From Daucus carota subsp. sativus (lineage: Eukaryota > Streptophyta > Magnoliopsida > Apiales > Apiaceae), in the NCBI RefSeq assembly GCF_001625215.2, contig NC_030388.2, forward strand, positions 21,502,558 to 21,566,557: a DNA stretch of 64,000 bases, in the 5' to 3' direction. Below the pieces are notes generated by a model. It was not told the origin of the DNA. It searched no databases and worked only from the letters and a program-made list of their open reading frames with translations. Positions 11,391 to 22,549 of this stretch are shown piece after piece (within the stretch, counting starts at the first letter, position 1; each line of letters begins with the position of its first letter). The translations under genes and the position numbers were made by a program.

Positions 11391-11784
11391 GAGCATCTCC
11401 AACCATGAAGACTCCTTAGTTAAAATCTTAGTTGTTATACCAAAAATAAAAATTATAGTTAATGGCTTCAAAAATTCACGCTCCAACCATCCCCACCTGT
11501 TATCTATAATTATAGCCAACCTCCAATGGATGACTATATTTGTCGATCCACTACAGATCTGTAAGAAATCAGTAGGATGATTACACATAACTTATTACCA
11601 TATTAAAGTGATATATTCTATTTATAACAATTAAAATATTAATAACATACTATTTTTAAATTATAGCCAAGCAATATAGCCAATACCATCGGAGCAAAAT
11701 GTCTTATAGGTTCAGCAAATTTTACATAATATCTTACGGGTCCAATTTAGCCAACGATTATAGCCAACACTGTTGGAGATGCTC
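11391..11784. mobile_element. Tourist-like (PIF/Harbinger) MITE, 394 bp
   Basis: The ends GAGCATCTCCAACCATG and TGTTGGAGATGCTC are inverted repeats of about 14 bp. Flanking triplets are TTT on the left and TTA on the right, close to the 3-bp TWA duplication of Harbinger-type elements. Open frames on both strands here come from the internal symmetry and are not genes. Confidence 0.6.
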
Positions 11785-12006
11785 TTAGGATATCGTAATT
11801 CAACATATCAAGAACAAGTTTTCATCAAAAATATGTTATGTTAGGTGAAATAATTTAATAATTTTCAACAATAAATTACAGATACTTTTAATGAGGTATA
11901 ATATATAAATAATATGATGATGACCTCTATATCCTCACGAATTTGAATATGGAAAAATCAATTCAGTTGTAGTTTTTGATGCATAAATTTTTTAAAAATA
12001 TAGTAC

Positions 12007-12007
<1 letters not shown>

Positions 12008-12043
<36 letters not shown>

Positions 12044-12060
12044 TATTATTATTATTATTA
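12008..12060. repeat. (TTA)n microsatellite
   Basis: About 53 bp of TTA/ATT trinucleotide repeats with one interruption (actatt near 12039). Confidence 0.95.
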
Positions 12061-12218
12061 ATGCTATTAGGTTGCAAATATAACATTTTCATATCTACTT
12101 ATTTTGTCAAAAAATAATAAATTCATCAATATTATTTAATTTTCATATTTGTTATTAGGTTGCTCGAAACAATACGATGACACGTCAATATTATTTAAAA
12201 CACAACATAAACTAGAGG

Positions 12219-12247
12219 CCCGTGTGAGACACGGGTTTTTATGCTAG
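12219..12247 (+). mobile_element. Helitron-like 3' terminus
   Basis: A perfect 7-bp stem CCCGTGT / ACACGGG with a GAG loop (12219-12235) is followed after 8 nt by CTAG (12244-12247) and then T. Hairpin, short spacer and CTRR before T are the diagnostic 3' end of Helitrons. An outer ACTAG at 12211 makes a larger imperfect palindrome, so another element class is possible. Confidence 0.45.
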
Positions 12248-12261
12248 TTTTTTTCTAATCA

Positions 12262-12795
12262 TCTTACCAGTTACCAGTTTCAAATCTGCACACAAGAATT
12301 TATGCATTTTTGAAAAATATCACGATATAAAAATATCATCAAATTGTTCAAAATACTCGAGTCGTTCAATTTACAAACCTAATTATGTTAATGCCCGGTA
12401 TAACTATGAAAAAAATATATTTATTATTTTAGTAACTAAAAGACTTATATACAAAAATAAAACTAATCCAGTGTTCTCTATTTTTTTATATGATACTCTC
12501 TTTGTCCCTTTTATTTTTTTAATTTTTTTTCACTGCTTGACACGCATCTTAATGCGTCTATAAAATATAGTTTTATTATCTTTCTCTAAATTTTTTTTTT
12601 TCTAAATAAAAATTTAAATATCAAACTTTTATTCGGAAAAATAATTTTATTAAAAAAGTTATAGACCTATACTTTATAAGGGCATTAAAATCCGTGCCAC
12701 GCTTCCATCCCCCAGTGTTAAGAACTAAGAGGGACGGAGGGAGTATTAGTTAAAAATATTATTTTCAAATTTTTTTTTAAACAAAGATTTCAATT
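12262..12795. repeat. Dispersed repeat, copy 1 (partner 17198-17470)
   Basis: About 230 bp from cttaccagt through acaaaaataaaactaatcc matches 17198-17425 in the same orientation with roughly one change in ten. Homology resumes after the Stowaway at 12496-12743, which is absent from the partner. The two copies flank the truncated F-box duplication on both sides. Confidence 0.8.
12496..12743. mobile_element. Stowaway MITE with an empty site in this window
   Basis: Ends CTCTCTTTGTCCC and GGGACGGAGGGAG are flanked by TA (12494-12495, 12744-12745). The partner repeat reads atatgatactag uninterrupted near 17412, which is the pre-insertion state. Confidence 0.85.
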
Positions 12796-12824
12796 GACAA
12801 AAAAAAATAAATCAAAATATGGGC

Positions 12825-13990
12825 TTATGTTAGTTTTCAAACATTAAATTCTATGTATGGCGGACCAAAATTATTGGGGGCCCAATAAGTATGTAACATC
12901 TCTTTAAAGCATCCCCTAGTGTACCAATAAGAGACTACGATAGGGTTAGGGTTCGTAAAAGTTCTCTCGAGTCTCTGTGTTAGTCTGCCGGCTGGCCGCC
13001 ATCTCACAACAGCTTTTTATTTATAGTCCAACAATCGACCAACCACAATCGAAAAACATCATGTCATAGTGTTGTTTGTTCGTAATTTTATTTGATAGGG
13101 TGATTACTGCCCCATATGTGCTTGGTTTTTCTACTATACTCGTTGAATGCTTGCATCCCGATTTTTTCGAGATACACTTGTAAGTAATTGTCAATTATTA
13201 TTTGGAAATAGTAACACAACACACACATGGATCTACACATCAAAAGTGATGATATACCCAATTTGAACGATTTTTACTCTTCATTATTTTAATTAGATTT
13301 ATGTTGAACCAATTTTTTAGATTTTGTTGCGCACTCGCATAGTTTTTGTTTTAAGTTTGATTTTGGTGTTATGAAGAGAATCTCAAATTGATATAAAATC
13401 ATTTATATATAATGCATTATTTTTATGCTTGAATTTTAGATCAGATGTGATTTATATATGTATTGATTTTAATCAATTTTTGGATATTTTTTCGGATTGT
13501 ATATATTATTGAATTATTTACAACTCCAATATTCATGATTAATTTGAGATTTTAGTTTTGCATTATGATTTGGATGATTTATCGTTGTCATCGATTTTCA
13601 TTTCTAGATCTTGATCAACCAAAACTAATTTTAAAAAAATAGTTGAAAGTATCATAGTAGAATGAAATTTTAACAATATTTGTCATGAATCTTTTCCAAA
13701 ATTAGTCATGTTTACTGTCTTTATAATCTTCAACTTGATTCGTAAAAGTAATGTATTATTAAAGTCACTCACCAATTTTTATATCATTTCTAGGAAATAA
13801 TGAAGAAAATGCTCCAAGAATTATTGAGATCAAGTTGGTATGCAGCAGGTAATATTCCTTTATATTCATTAAACATATGCTATATTTGTGACCAACTCTA
13901 TAAAATTGAAATTTATATTCTATTTCTAGATCATGTCCTTATTCGGTTTCAATTCATACTCGACATGTAATTGTTCCTCTATGGAAAGTT
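12825..13990. repeat. Duplicated block, copy B (partner 1490-2600)
   Basis: It matches copy A from atatgggcttatgttag onward, including the site II word (12876-12886), telo-box (12941-12953) and the exon-like segment near 13795-13850. Small indels differ between the copies. About 75 bp after 13862 (cattaaacatatgc...) has no counterpart in copy A. Confidence 0.85.
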
Positions 13991-14139
13991 CATCTTCTTT
14001 AAGAGTTTCAAGTATTACAATTTCAATGATATGAATTTTAAATCCTTACATATATGAGAGACATTTATTCGTAGTGGAGGCATTTCAATCTCAGTTGAGC
14101 AAAATAGACATACTTATGTTCATTCTATTATCATCAGGT

Positions 14140-14896
14140 TAGGGATGGAAACCGGTCGGGTTTCTTAAGATCCAGACCCTATCCATTATATTTCGGTTCG
14201 GACGGGTCTGGGTCCTGAAAATGAAGATCCAGATTCGGTCTGTCGGGTTTTTTCGGGTTTCGGTTCGGGTTCGGGTCTGATTCGGATATTTTAAAAAATA
14301 AAATTAAAAATTATATATCTCTAAAAAAATGTGATTATTGATTTTTTTTATTTGAGAATATAAAAAAAGGAATTACAAGTTTCATGTAGTACAATAAACA
14401 CGTGAAACATGTGAACTTAATTGTATACAATCATTTGACTTATCATTTACATTTTATTATTTTTATTATATTTAGATTTTTAATGTACAATAATAGAGAA
14501 AAATAAAATATTGATGAAATGAATATAAGTTATGTATTACGCATATAAAATTAAGTAAAATGTTAATATATTCATACCTAATAATTCACAATATTTCAAT
14601 ATATATATACTTTACTTTTAACATATAACACACACACACACACACATATATACATATACATATACATATACATATATATATATATATAATATTTTGTATC
14701 GGGTCTTATCGGGTTTCGGATTTTCGGGCCGGGTCTCGGTTCGGAATATCTGAGATTCAGATCCATATCCAAATTTTTTCGGGTCTAAAAATAAGATCCA
14801 GATTTGGATCCAGATCCAAAAAAATCAGGTTCGGGTAGACCCAATCGGGTCGGAATGGGTCGGTATCCATCGGGTCGAGTAAAACTGTCATCCCTA
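14140..14896. mobile_element. Non-autonomous hAT-like element, 757 bp
   Basis: Ends TAGGGATGGAAAC and TAGGGATGACAGT (complement of the right end) are inverted repeats. Flanks CATCAGGT (14132-14139) and CATCAATT (14897-14904) agree at 6 of 8 positions. Both subterminal regions are packed with the words TCGGGT and CGGGTT. The middle is AT-rich with CA and TA microsatellites near 14630-14690. No transposase frame is present. Confidence 0.65.
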
Positions 14897-15117
14897 CATC
14901 AATTCCCGTAATAGTTTTTTCTTCTTTCTATTTAATTGGCAATAATCTCTTTAGTAATGTAATTTTTATTTTGACAAGCTTGTGCTTGTAATACCCAATC
15001 AAATATCTTTACTAGTAAAGTTGCTTCGATCTCTTCATAACATTTAACCTTATTCGTTAAATATTTATTTCTTTATTCAAGATAATCTACTATCAATGTC
15101 ATTATTTAAGTTCTTCA

Positions 15118-15567
15118 TGTGTAAAATTGGCCTGACTAATTGCCATGCTTTGTTACGCTATAATTTGAATAACTCATCTCATAACTGCAACCTGATCAAA
15201 ACTTTGACCCCCATTCCATTCCCCCTCACTTGCGTGCGCCTGATGTACCTCCAGAACAAGATTGTCATGGTGGGAGGTCTTGGTAGTCATGATGTTCCAG
15301 AAAAGATCCATGGGTACAGAGTGGGAAGAGGTTTCATGGGTGCCTGACACTTTCTTTCAGGGATTCGGAGAAATAGATGATGTTTTTGCAAGCAGATGTG
15401 CTGGTGATCTTATCTACATCCAAGCCTATGGATCAACATCAGTTCTTATCTTTGATATGAAGTTGAAAGTATGGAAATGGTGCCAGAAAAGGCCTCTGTG
15501 CAGGAGGTATGCCCTTGAGCTTTTCTCAGGATTCTGCTTTGAACCCCGGCTTGATATTTCACCCTGA
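15118..15567 (+). pseudogene. Truncated copy of the F-box gene 3' end
   Basis: From the codons for KIGLTNCHALLRYNL the sequence follows the C-terminal third of the F-box gene at 3571-6950 almost exactly, down to the shared C-terminus EPRLDISP. The F-box, repeats and upstream exons are missing. Between KI and EWEEVSW the copy is 14 bp shorter than the parent (around 15309-15320), so the frame shifts and the two halves lie in different frames. It is a duplication product, not a retrocopy, since 3' flanking DNA continues to match. Expression as an antisense or decoy RNA is conceivable but unsupported. Confidence 0.9.
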
Positions 15568-15872
15568 TCTTATCTAGCAGCATAAATACTTAGTTGTAAT
15601 AGCAGTGTTAGTCATTTTCTGTTCAGCCTCCGGTGCAGATTTCTTCCTCAAATAATCTGTACTGTCAAAAAATTCTGGAGACGATGATTATTTTATTTAT
15701 CTGTTAATATTTTTTATGATAATCACACGTTAAATGACAATGAGGCGTAGTTTCTGAATCAAAAGCGCAAGTTCTTTCAGCAGCTTCTCAGTAAATTCCT
15801 TATGCATATTCAAGTACTATTAAGCATAAATTTATTTAAGAAATTGTTACCCTTTTATTCTATATGTAAATG

Positions 15873-16004
15873 AGTAAACTTTAAAGTTGTGACCAAAGTT
15901 TACACTGAGTTACAAAAAAATTGGCTAGATATCCAAATTCTCATAAAGGCGGCCAAATTTTTTGTAACTCGGTGTAAACTTTGTCCACAACTTTGAAGTT
16001 TACT
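15873..16004. mobile_element. Foldback MITE, second copy
   Basis: This is the duplicate of 7250-7413 without the extra 29-bp unit. Its arms (AGTAAACTTTAAAGTTGTG / CACAACTTTGAAGTTTACT) pair along almost all 132 bp. Confidence 0.6.
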
Positions 16005-16283
16005 CCGCGTAAAAGCATTGGCATTTGGGGTACTAGTGTGTGCAAACTCAACTGGTTGCTGCAATGTAAGAACAAAGGTTGAGTCTTTTAAGGGAAGATC
16101 TGAAGAAAGCAGGTTCTCTGTGTTAACAAGCAAAGTTAAGTTTGTAAAAAGAAGGGAAACTGTCTGCTCTATTCCTGACTTGCAAAATTTCAGATAATTT
16201 TTGTGGGTGGATCTTATGGGGTATAGCATCTAAATAGCATCTAAATAGCATATTGCATCTGGAGCTCACTGACTAGTCTGCAA

Positions 16284-16859
16284 TAGGGGTGGCAATGGTT
16301 TCGTTTCGTATACTTTTATTTTCGTGTTTCATGTACACGAAGGTGAAACCCGTATCCGCCCGTTATTAATTTCGTGTACCTAATTTGAAACCCGTATCCG
16401 TTTCGAATCGTTTCGTGTATATTTTGTGTACTTTTCGTGTATATTATATATAAAAATATTAATATATTTTTTAATCAAAAAATAGATTTAATATATATTT
16501 TCCTTTATAAATTTATTAAATGTGAATGATATATATTATACTTGTATACAATTCTTTATAAATTCGTTAATGTATCTACAATATATATCCACACATACAT
16601 ATAAATATATACTTTATACTCAATTATATATTTAATATATCATTACATATGTATAATAAATATAATCTACAAATATTTCGTGTACTTTCGTGTATTTCGT
16701 GTACCCCAAATGAAAACCCATATCCGACACGAAATCTATCGTGTAATTTCGTGTTCGTGTACTTTCGTGTTTCGTGTATCGAAAATCAAAACCCGTATCT
16801 ATTTTTTTCGTGTCGTTTCGTTTCGTGTTAGCGTGTTACGTGTCAAATTGCCAAGCCCA
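16284..16859. mobile_element. Non-autonomous hAT-like element, 576 bp
   Basis: Ends TAGGGGTGGCAAT and TGGGCTTGGCAAT (complement of the right end) are inverted. The target duplication GTCTGCAA is perfect at 16276-16283 and 16860-16867. The undisturbed site is present at 7674-7681 in the parental copy. Subterminal regions repeat TTTCGTGTA dozens of times in direct and altered forms; the centre is AT-rich. No transposase frame. Confidence 0.9.
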
Positions 16860-17197
16860 GTCTGCAACATAAAAGATGCACTCCACAGTTCAGTTCAGTG
16901 TGCACTTTGTGATTAGATTACATGCAATCACCTCCGGGGCATAGATAAATAAATATTTTTTGACGAATATTTGAACTTGATACCATAAACCAAACTTAAC
17001 CTGAAAAATTATAAAATTTAACTCGACTATCATATTTGACCGGAAAATTACGAAATTAACTCGAACTCAAAATTGTTATGTAATCCATTGACCCGAGAGA
17101 ACCTAGAAGGGATGAAACAGCAGGTAAACTTGAACTCCTGTCAAACATAAATTTTAACTTACTAGATCACCCAAGAGTTTAATCAATTTTTTTTAAC

Positions 17198-17425
17198 TTA
17201 TCTTACCAGTACAATTTGAAATCTGTACACAACAATTTATGCATTTTTGAAAAATATTATGATATAAGAATATTATTAAATTGTTCAAAATACTCGAGTC
17301 GTTCAAATTACAAACCTAATTATGTTAATGCCCGACATTTCTATGAAAACATATATTTATTATTTTATTAATTAAAAGACTTATATACAAAAATAAAACT
17401 AATCCAGTTTTTTATATGATACTAG
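17198..17425. repeat. Dispersed repeat, copy 2 (partner 12262-12490)
   Basis: Same orientation as its partner, sharing long runs such as gttcaaaatactcgagtcg. It carries the empty Stowaway site. Confidence 0.8.
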
Positions 17426-18400
17426 TTTTAAATATTATCTTCAATTTTGTTTTTGAATAAAAAATTTTAATGCACGAAAAATAATTAACAATGATACTAA
17501 TTTTTACTATTTGATCAATTCATACGCGTGACAAAAGACAAAAACTACATATAAAAAAATAAAGGAAATACTTTCTTATAGCCTAAAATTTGTAACCAAA
17601 ATAATAATAATCAATGACCGGAGTTATATTGTCCGATCGATGAGGTGATAACTGATTGATAAGTGAGGGAGTCTTTGGATTCCTTGGCGTCGTACAAATC
17701 TATTCGGCAGGACTACACCTCAAATCTTCGAAGCTGGTCCAAGAAATCGAACTATCTACACGTTACTTGTCCAAAATTAATTACACAAGTCAATTTCACT
17801 ACATTTATGTCATTGGTTACTAAAATTTGAAACTCAGGCTCAACTTCATTTTTGAATTCACCGTTAAATCATGTTGCAGCTTGATTAATGAGTATATAAC
17901 TTCAATTACATGTTGGTATCACTTGTGTCCATTTGATTAATAATGATCGTTATGTTTGCGGTTAAGAAAAGATAGTGAGTTTATCCTCACTCGTCTGTTA
18001 TTCTGGACACTCAGATTCAATTCTGATTCACTGATGATATTGATGATATTAAAACAGATACTAATCACTAAAGTCTGAATTGTCAAAAAAAAGAAAGAAA
18101 AAGGTAATATATGCAATTAACACAAAGGGAACTAAATTTTTTTACATAACACATGAGAATTAGCTGACAAACATATCTTCCTAGTACATATATTATAGTA
18201 ACCATATGTAGTAGCAGTAATTATGTGTAACAACTAGTTGTGGATCTACATGGGTCAGAGTGCTCCTGATGATCATCAAAGCAATGAGGTCCCCCTCAAT
18301 GAATCATTTCAATCACTCCCCCTTCTTCTCTCTTTAATACCTTTTGCCCCAGGTAGTCTCATTTTTAACTAGTCACATATCAAGAACCCACCCTTGTGTC
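17426..18400. other. Intergenic stretch, nothing recognised
   Basis: No gene, RNA or element ends were found. The right part is presumably promoter of the coiled-coil gene. Confidence 0.5.
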
Positions 18401-18519
18401 CTTATTTGCGTTTTCACACCAAGAAAATAATTATTCTAGCTCAGAATAAAGATTCAACAGATGGGCTTCTTCTAATTCTAATTTTAAAGAAGCCACCTTT
18501 TTCTTTCTTTGTGATAAAC

Positions 18520-18547
18520 AATTGAGAGAGAGAGAGAGGGAGAGGGG

Positions 18548-18575
<28 letters not shown>
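18520..18575 (+). repeat. (GA)n microsatellite in the 5' leader
   Basis: An AG/GA tract with short G interruptions just upstream of the start codon at 18606. Such tracts are common in plant 5' leaders. An in-frame ATG at 18522 inside it would add an artificial Arg-Glu repeat. Confidence 0.9.
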
Positions 18576-18578
<3 letters not shown>

Positions 18579-18605
18579 GAAAAGTTGGTATTTGTGGAGA
18601 GAGAG

Positions 18606-21600
18606 ATGAAAAGGGTAGAGCATGGTGGGGGAGAGCCAGCAGAAAAGCAAGAAAATTTAGGGGAAAAGTTGAGAAAAGAAGCACTAGTGGTAGGGAAAAG
18701 AGGGGGGCATACTACTCCAGTATTACCCTCTTGGAGACTACTACAGTTTTCAGCTAATACAGCTGATGTTGCTGGTGGTGATGCTGGGTATAATTATAGT
18801 TTAGCTAGGAATTTTCCTCCTGTTTCTGCTAGAAAACTTGCAGCTACTCTGTGGGAACTTGAGCACTACAATTTCCCTCTTTCTAAAATGCATCAGGGTG
18901 TTGGAGGTGGGAATTCGAGACTGCGGCGACACCGGCATCAGCAGCAGCATGATCCTTCTCCTAGCTCACCTGATCAGGTATGGATGACTGGTGATTGTGA
19001 AAAAGATTGCTTTTTTGGAATTGGAAAATTTTTGATTTCATTTTCTGGTTTGTACTAATTGTTAGGTTGTGTTTGGTTATGGTTTCTTGATGGATCTTTT
19101 GTTGTTTAGACTGGCATGTGTATGTGAAGTCATGTTGATAATTGTAGTATTGTGATTGTTGGTTTGATAATTGTAGTTCTGTTATTAGAGTTACTGGTGA
19201 GTGGTGTTACTACTTCAAGTGTTGATCCTAAAGGCTTCGTGTTATTCTGTCTCATAAATAGTTGTGCTGAACAAATTCTCGGTTTTTTATTGCCAATATT
19301 AGATCAGCTTTAAAAGTGAGAGAGGGTTTGTGGTTGATGGTTGTAATAATAAAACAGAGGGAAAGTTGGTTGATTGTATATATTCAGATAACGTTATTGA
19401 GATAAGCTCTGAACATATTAGTTAAAAGGCTATGTTTATATTGCTAATTTCCGTTTGTTCGAATACCGATTCTACTGGTACATACATGCTGGTCAAATTT
19501 AGAGTTTATGCTTATATACAGTTTACTCTGCAATTCAATACAGCCAGAAAGTGCAACTAGTTTGAGGCGGCATGTTGCTGCATCACTAATGCAACATCAT
19601 CGGTCAGTACAGAGGAACAGTCGTGCTATACAACCCGTTTTACCAGCAAGTTATGAGAGTTCCATGGAGGTAAGAATCTTTCAGCCTTTCTGTGCTATTC
19701 CCTAAAAATAACGATCCGTCTTTGAATTTCAATGCACGGGACTTGATTCTGGTAAGACCAATTTAGTTTTTATTTTTCTCCTGGAAACCTAAGACTTGAT
19801 TTGGCTTTGAATTGCAATGCACGTGACTTGATTCTGTTAAGGCCTACTAAGTTTTTATTTTTCCCCGGCAACCTGAGACTTCATTCAGTTGTCTCCTTTG
19901 GTGATATCATTACCAATTTTTTTTATAAAATAAACGAAAAACTGTATTGTAAAGGATTCAATTCAATTCAGGTGCTTGTCCAGTTTGCATACTAAAACTG
20001 CATTCTATTGCCACATAGATGGTCCATGTCTGTAAATTACTGTTTTTTTTACCATACATCTCAGTATTTTTTTTTTCCATCTACCCCATCTCTCAAAGCA
20101 TGTCCAAGTAACTGCATTTATGATCTTTACCCATATATTTAAGCTTTGTATTTCGGTGAACTTCATGGTTGCATTTACATTCTAGAATCCATTGCAAAAC
20201 ACAGCATAATACCCTGTGATATCTTTGAAAAAGAGGAAGTAGTACGCATACTGCCTTGTGGAAGATGTATACCCTCTTAACCATAATATAAACTTCATAT
20301 CAGAAAACCTGTCATTGACTTGATATCAAAATATAGTGCACCTTTACCTCCATAAGAGCATATGATTTTTCAAATAAACGGCACCCCAGTGTCCTGCAAT
20401 CTCTTTGGACATTTCGCTTTCATTACCGACCTTTGGCAAGAAATTCTGCTAATACACTACTCACTTTGCTTCTCATGCTTTTACTATAAAGGTGACACCA
20501 TACAATCCTGCTGTTACACCTACCAGTTCTGTAGACCTTAATGGAGGTATGGGTGAGACAAGCTATAGCCTCAAAACATCAACGGAGCTACTAAAAGTGC
20601 TGAATAGAATATGGAGCCTGGAAGAGCAGCATGCAACTAATATAGCACTAGTAAAAGCATTGAAAAAAGAGCTAGACCATGCTCGTGGCAAGATTAAAGA
20701 ATTGGTTCGAGTTCAACAAGCAGATCGGCATGAGATGGATGTATTGATGAAGCAAATTGCGGAAGATAAACTGGATAGGAAGAGCAAGGAACATGATCGG
20801 GTCAATGCTGCAATTCAGTCTGTCAGGGATGAATTAGAAGATGAAAGGAAGTTAAGAAGACGATCAGAGAGTCTTCATAGAAAGTTAGCGAAGGATCTCT
20901 ATGAAGTCAAGTCATCTCTATCTAACGCCTTAAAAGATTTGGATAGAGAAAGAAAATCACGGATGCTGTTAGAAGATCTTTGTGATGAATTTGCTTTGGG
21001 CATAAGAGATTATGAACAAGAAGTGCATGTTCTGAAACAGAAGTCTGAGAAGAATTGGGTTGAAAGGGCTGATCGTGATAGGTCAATTCTCCATATTTCT
21101 GAATCGTGGCTTGATGAAAGAATTCAGATGAAACAAGAATCTCAATCTGGTATAGGAGAAAAGAAGTCCATTGCGGACAAATTTACAGCTGAAATTGAAG
21201 CTTATCTTCAAAGTAAACATAACAGTAATCACAAGATAAATCAGACTGTGGCTCCAAATGACCGCAATTTGCGGCGGAGTTCTCTTGAATCCATGCCCTT
21301 GAATGTAGCAGTTAGTGCTCCTCAGGATGATGGTGAGGATGATGATTCCGCGGGAAGTGAATCACACTGTTTTGAGCTAGACAAACCAAGCACTGTTAAC
21401 TTGAAAACAGAAGATCTGAAAGTTGATTATATTGATCCAAACTTAGACGCTCTTCACTCTAAGAACAAACTGGAGTCTCAGGATAGAAATAAAGGCCGTC
21501 ATCCATCTAATTTGCAGGTGAAGTTTGAAGAACAGATGGCTCGGGCCATATCACGGAATGGAATAAGAAGTCAAGCTAATGATAAAGAATCTGGTGAAAT

Positions 21601-22009
21601 TGAAGATGAATTTCCAGTTGAAGTGAACACATCAAAAAAGTATGAAATACATGCAGCCACAGAAAGAGTGAATGAACAAAACAATCACGCTGAAGGGCAT
21701 CATGAATCTAGCTCCAACTACGTTGATAATGTGGTCAGAAGCCACTATTTGTTATCTGAAAATGGGAATGTGCAACCTGATGACAGGTTACCTCCTGGTA
21801 ACAGCAATGGTTGGAGGACTCGTGCTAGTCCAATAAGACAATGGACATCAAATCTTCCTCCGCGAGAACTTGAAGTATCAGAGTCATCATCAAAGCTTCC
21901 GTCTGATTCTAAGGAGAATACTCTTAAAGAAAAACTGCTTGAAGCAAGGGCAAAAGGTCAGCGATCACGCTCACGTTTAAAAGGCTCAAATTTCCTATTC
22001 AGGCTTTAG
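18606..22009 (+). CDS. Coiled-coil protein of the BRANCHLESS TRICHOME / At5g41620 type
   Basis: Three exons, phase-0 introns: 18606-18977, 19544-19669 and 20492-22009, 671 residues. I start at 18606 (MKRVEHGG) rather than the in-frame ATG at 18522, which lies in a GA microsatellite. The N-terminus has a basic LRKEALVVGKRGG motif, then SARKLAATLWELEH. The centre is a long coiled coil, about residues 199-355, from ELLKVLNRIWSLEEQ to VLKQKSEKNW. The C-terminal third is polar, low-complexity and ends KGSNFLFRL. This order matches the plant family annotated as USO1-like intracellular transport proteins, a label based on coiled-coil similarity only. The related BRANCHLESS TRICHOME acts in trichome branching. 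The molecular role here is unknown. Confidence 0.85.
19721..19890 (+). repeat. 85-bp imperfect tandem duplication in intron 2
   Basis: Two units starting tttgaattt/gcaatgcacg at 19721 and 19806 align through cttgattctg, tttttatttttc and cctgagacttcatt. They are roughly 80% alike by eye. Confidence 0.7.
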
Positions 22010-22549
22010 TAAAGGCTGAGATTCAAGTTTCGCAAGTTGCTATCAGGCTTACCTGAGTCTTTAAATCCTTATATCAAGATTTTGGATCTGTACTTTCTGT
22101 AAATGTTACTTGAAGTAACTTGAATTTTAATATTTCAGTAGTATAGAAGTATCATCTTCATATTACAATAAACTTTGAAGTTATAATCTTTATAAATGTG
22201 ATAAGTTTAATATATATCCTGCACAGTTCTTGTTTATGCAGTTGATATGGATTCTTGAGGTGTCTTAGTGGAACGTCTAAAGAACTTTAATGCTGATCAT
22301 ATTCTTGTTACAGTAAAACTTGAACCAAACAGAAGCTCAATCAGAAAGAAAGTCTCTAATTTGAGTTCTAGTATAAAATGAAGCATTCAAATAGTGATGC
22401 TAACAAATAGAATTCTCTGTGAATACAGACCAACTCTTAACTAATTAACTTGCCTGTAGAAGACCTAAACAAAACTCCATTTCTACTGTCCCACCACCTG
22501 TTGTATCTAGTACAACAGTCATCAATACTAACCTTGTTGACAAGTTCTT
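22010..22549. other. Convergent intergenic region
   Basis: The 3' ends of the coiled-coil gene (+) and the C45-like gene (-) face each other across 540 bp. Poly(A)-signal-like AATAAA occurs near 22168. Nothing else is recognised. Confidence 0.5.

Noticed and set aside
11328-11588. Overlapping 74- and 86-codon frames on opposite strands
   Set aside because: They fall in an inverted-repeat Tourist element and reflect its symmetry.
12262-17425. LTR retrotransposon with the 230-bp direct repeats as LTRs
   Set aside because: The repeats lack TG...CA ends and a target duplication, no gag or pol is between them, and the interior is the duplicated F-box locus.
18522-18605. Upstream in-frame ATG of the coiled-coil gene giving an Arg-Glu repeat
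   Set aside because: It lies in a GA microsatellite in the leader; the next ATG at 18606 begins the family-like N-terminus.
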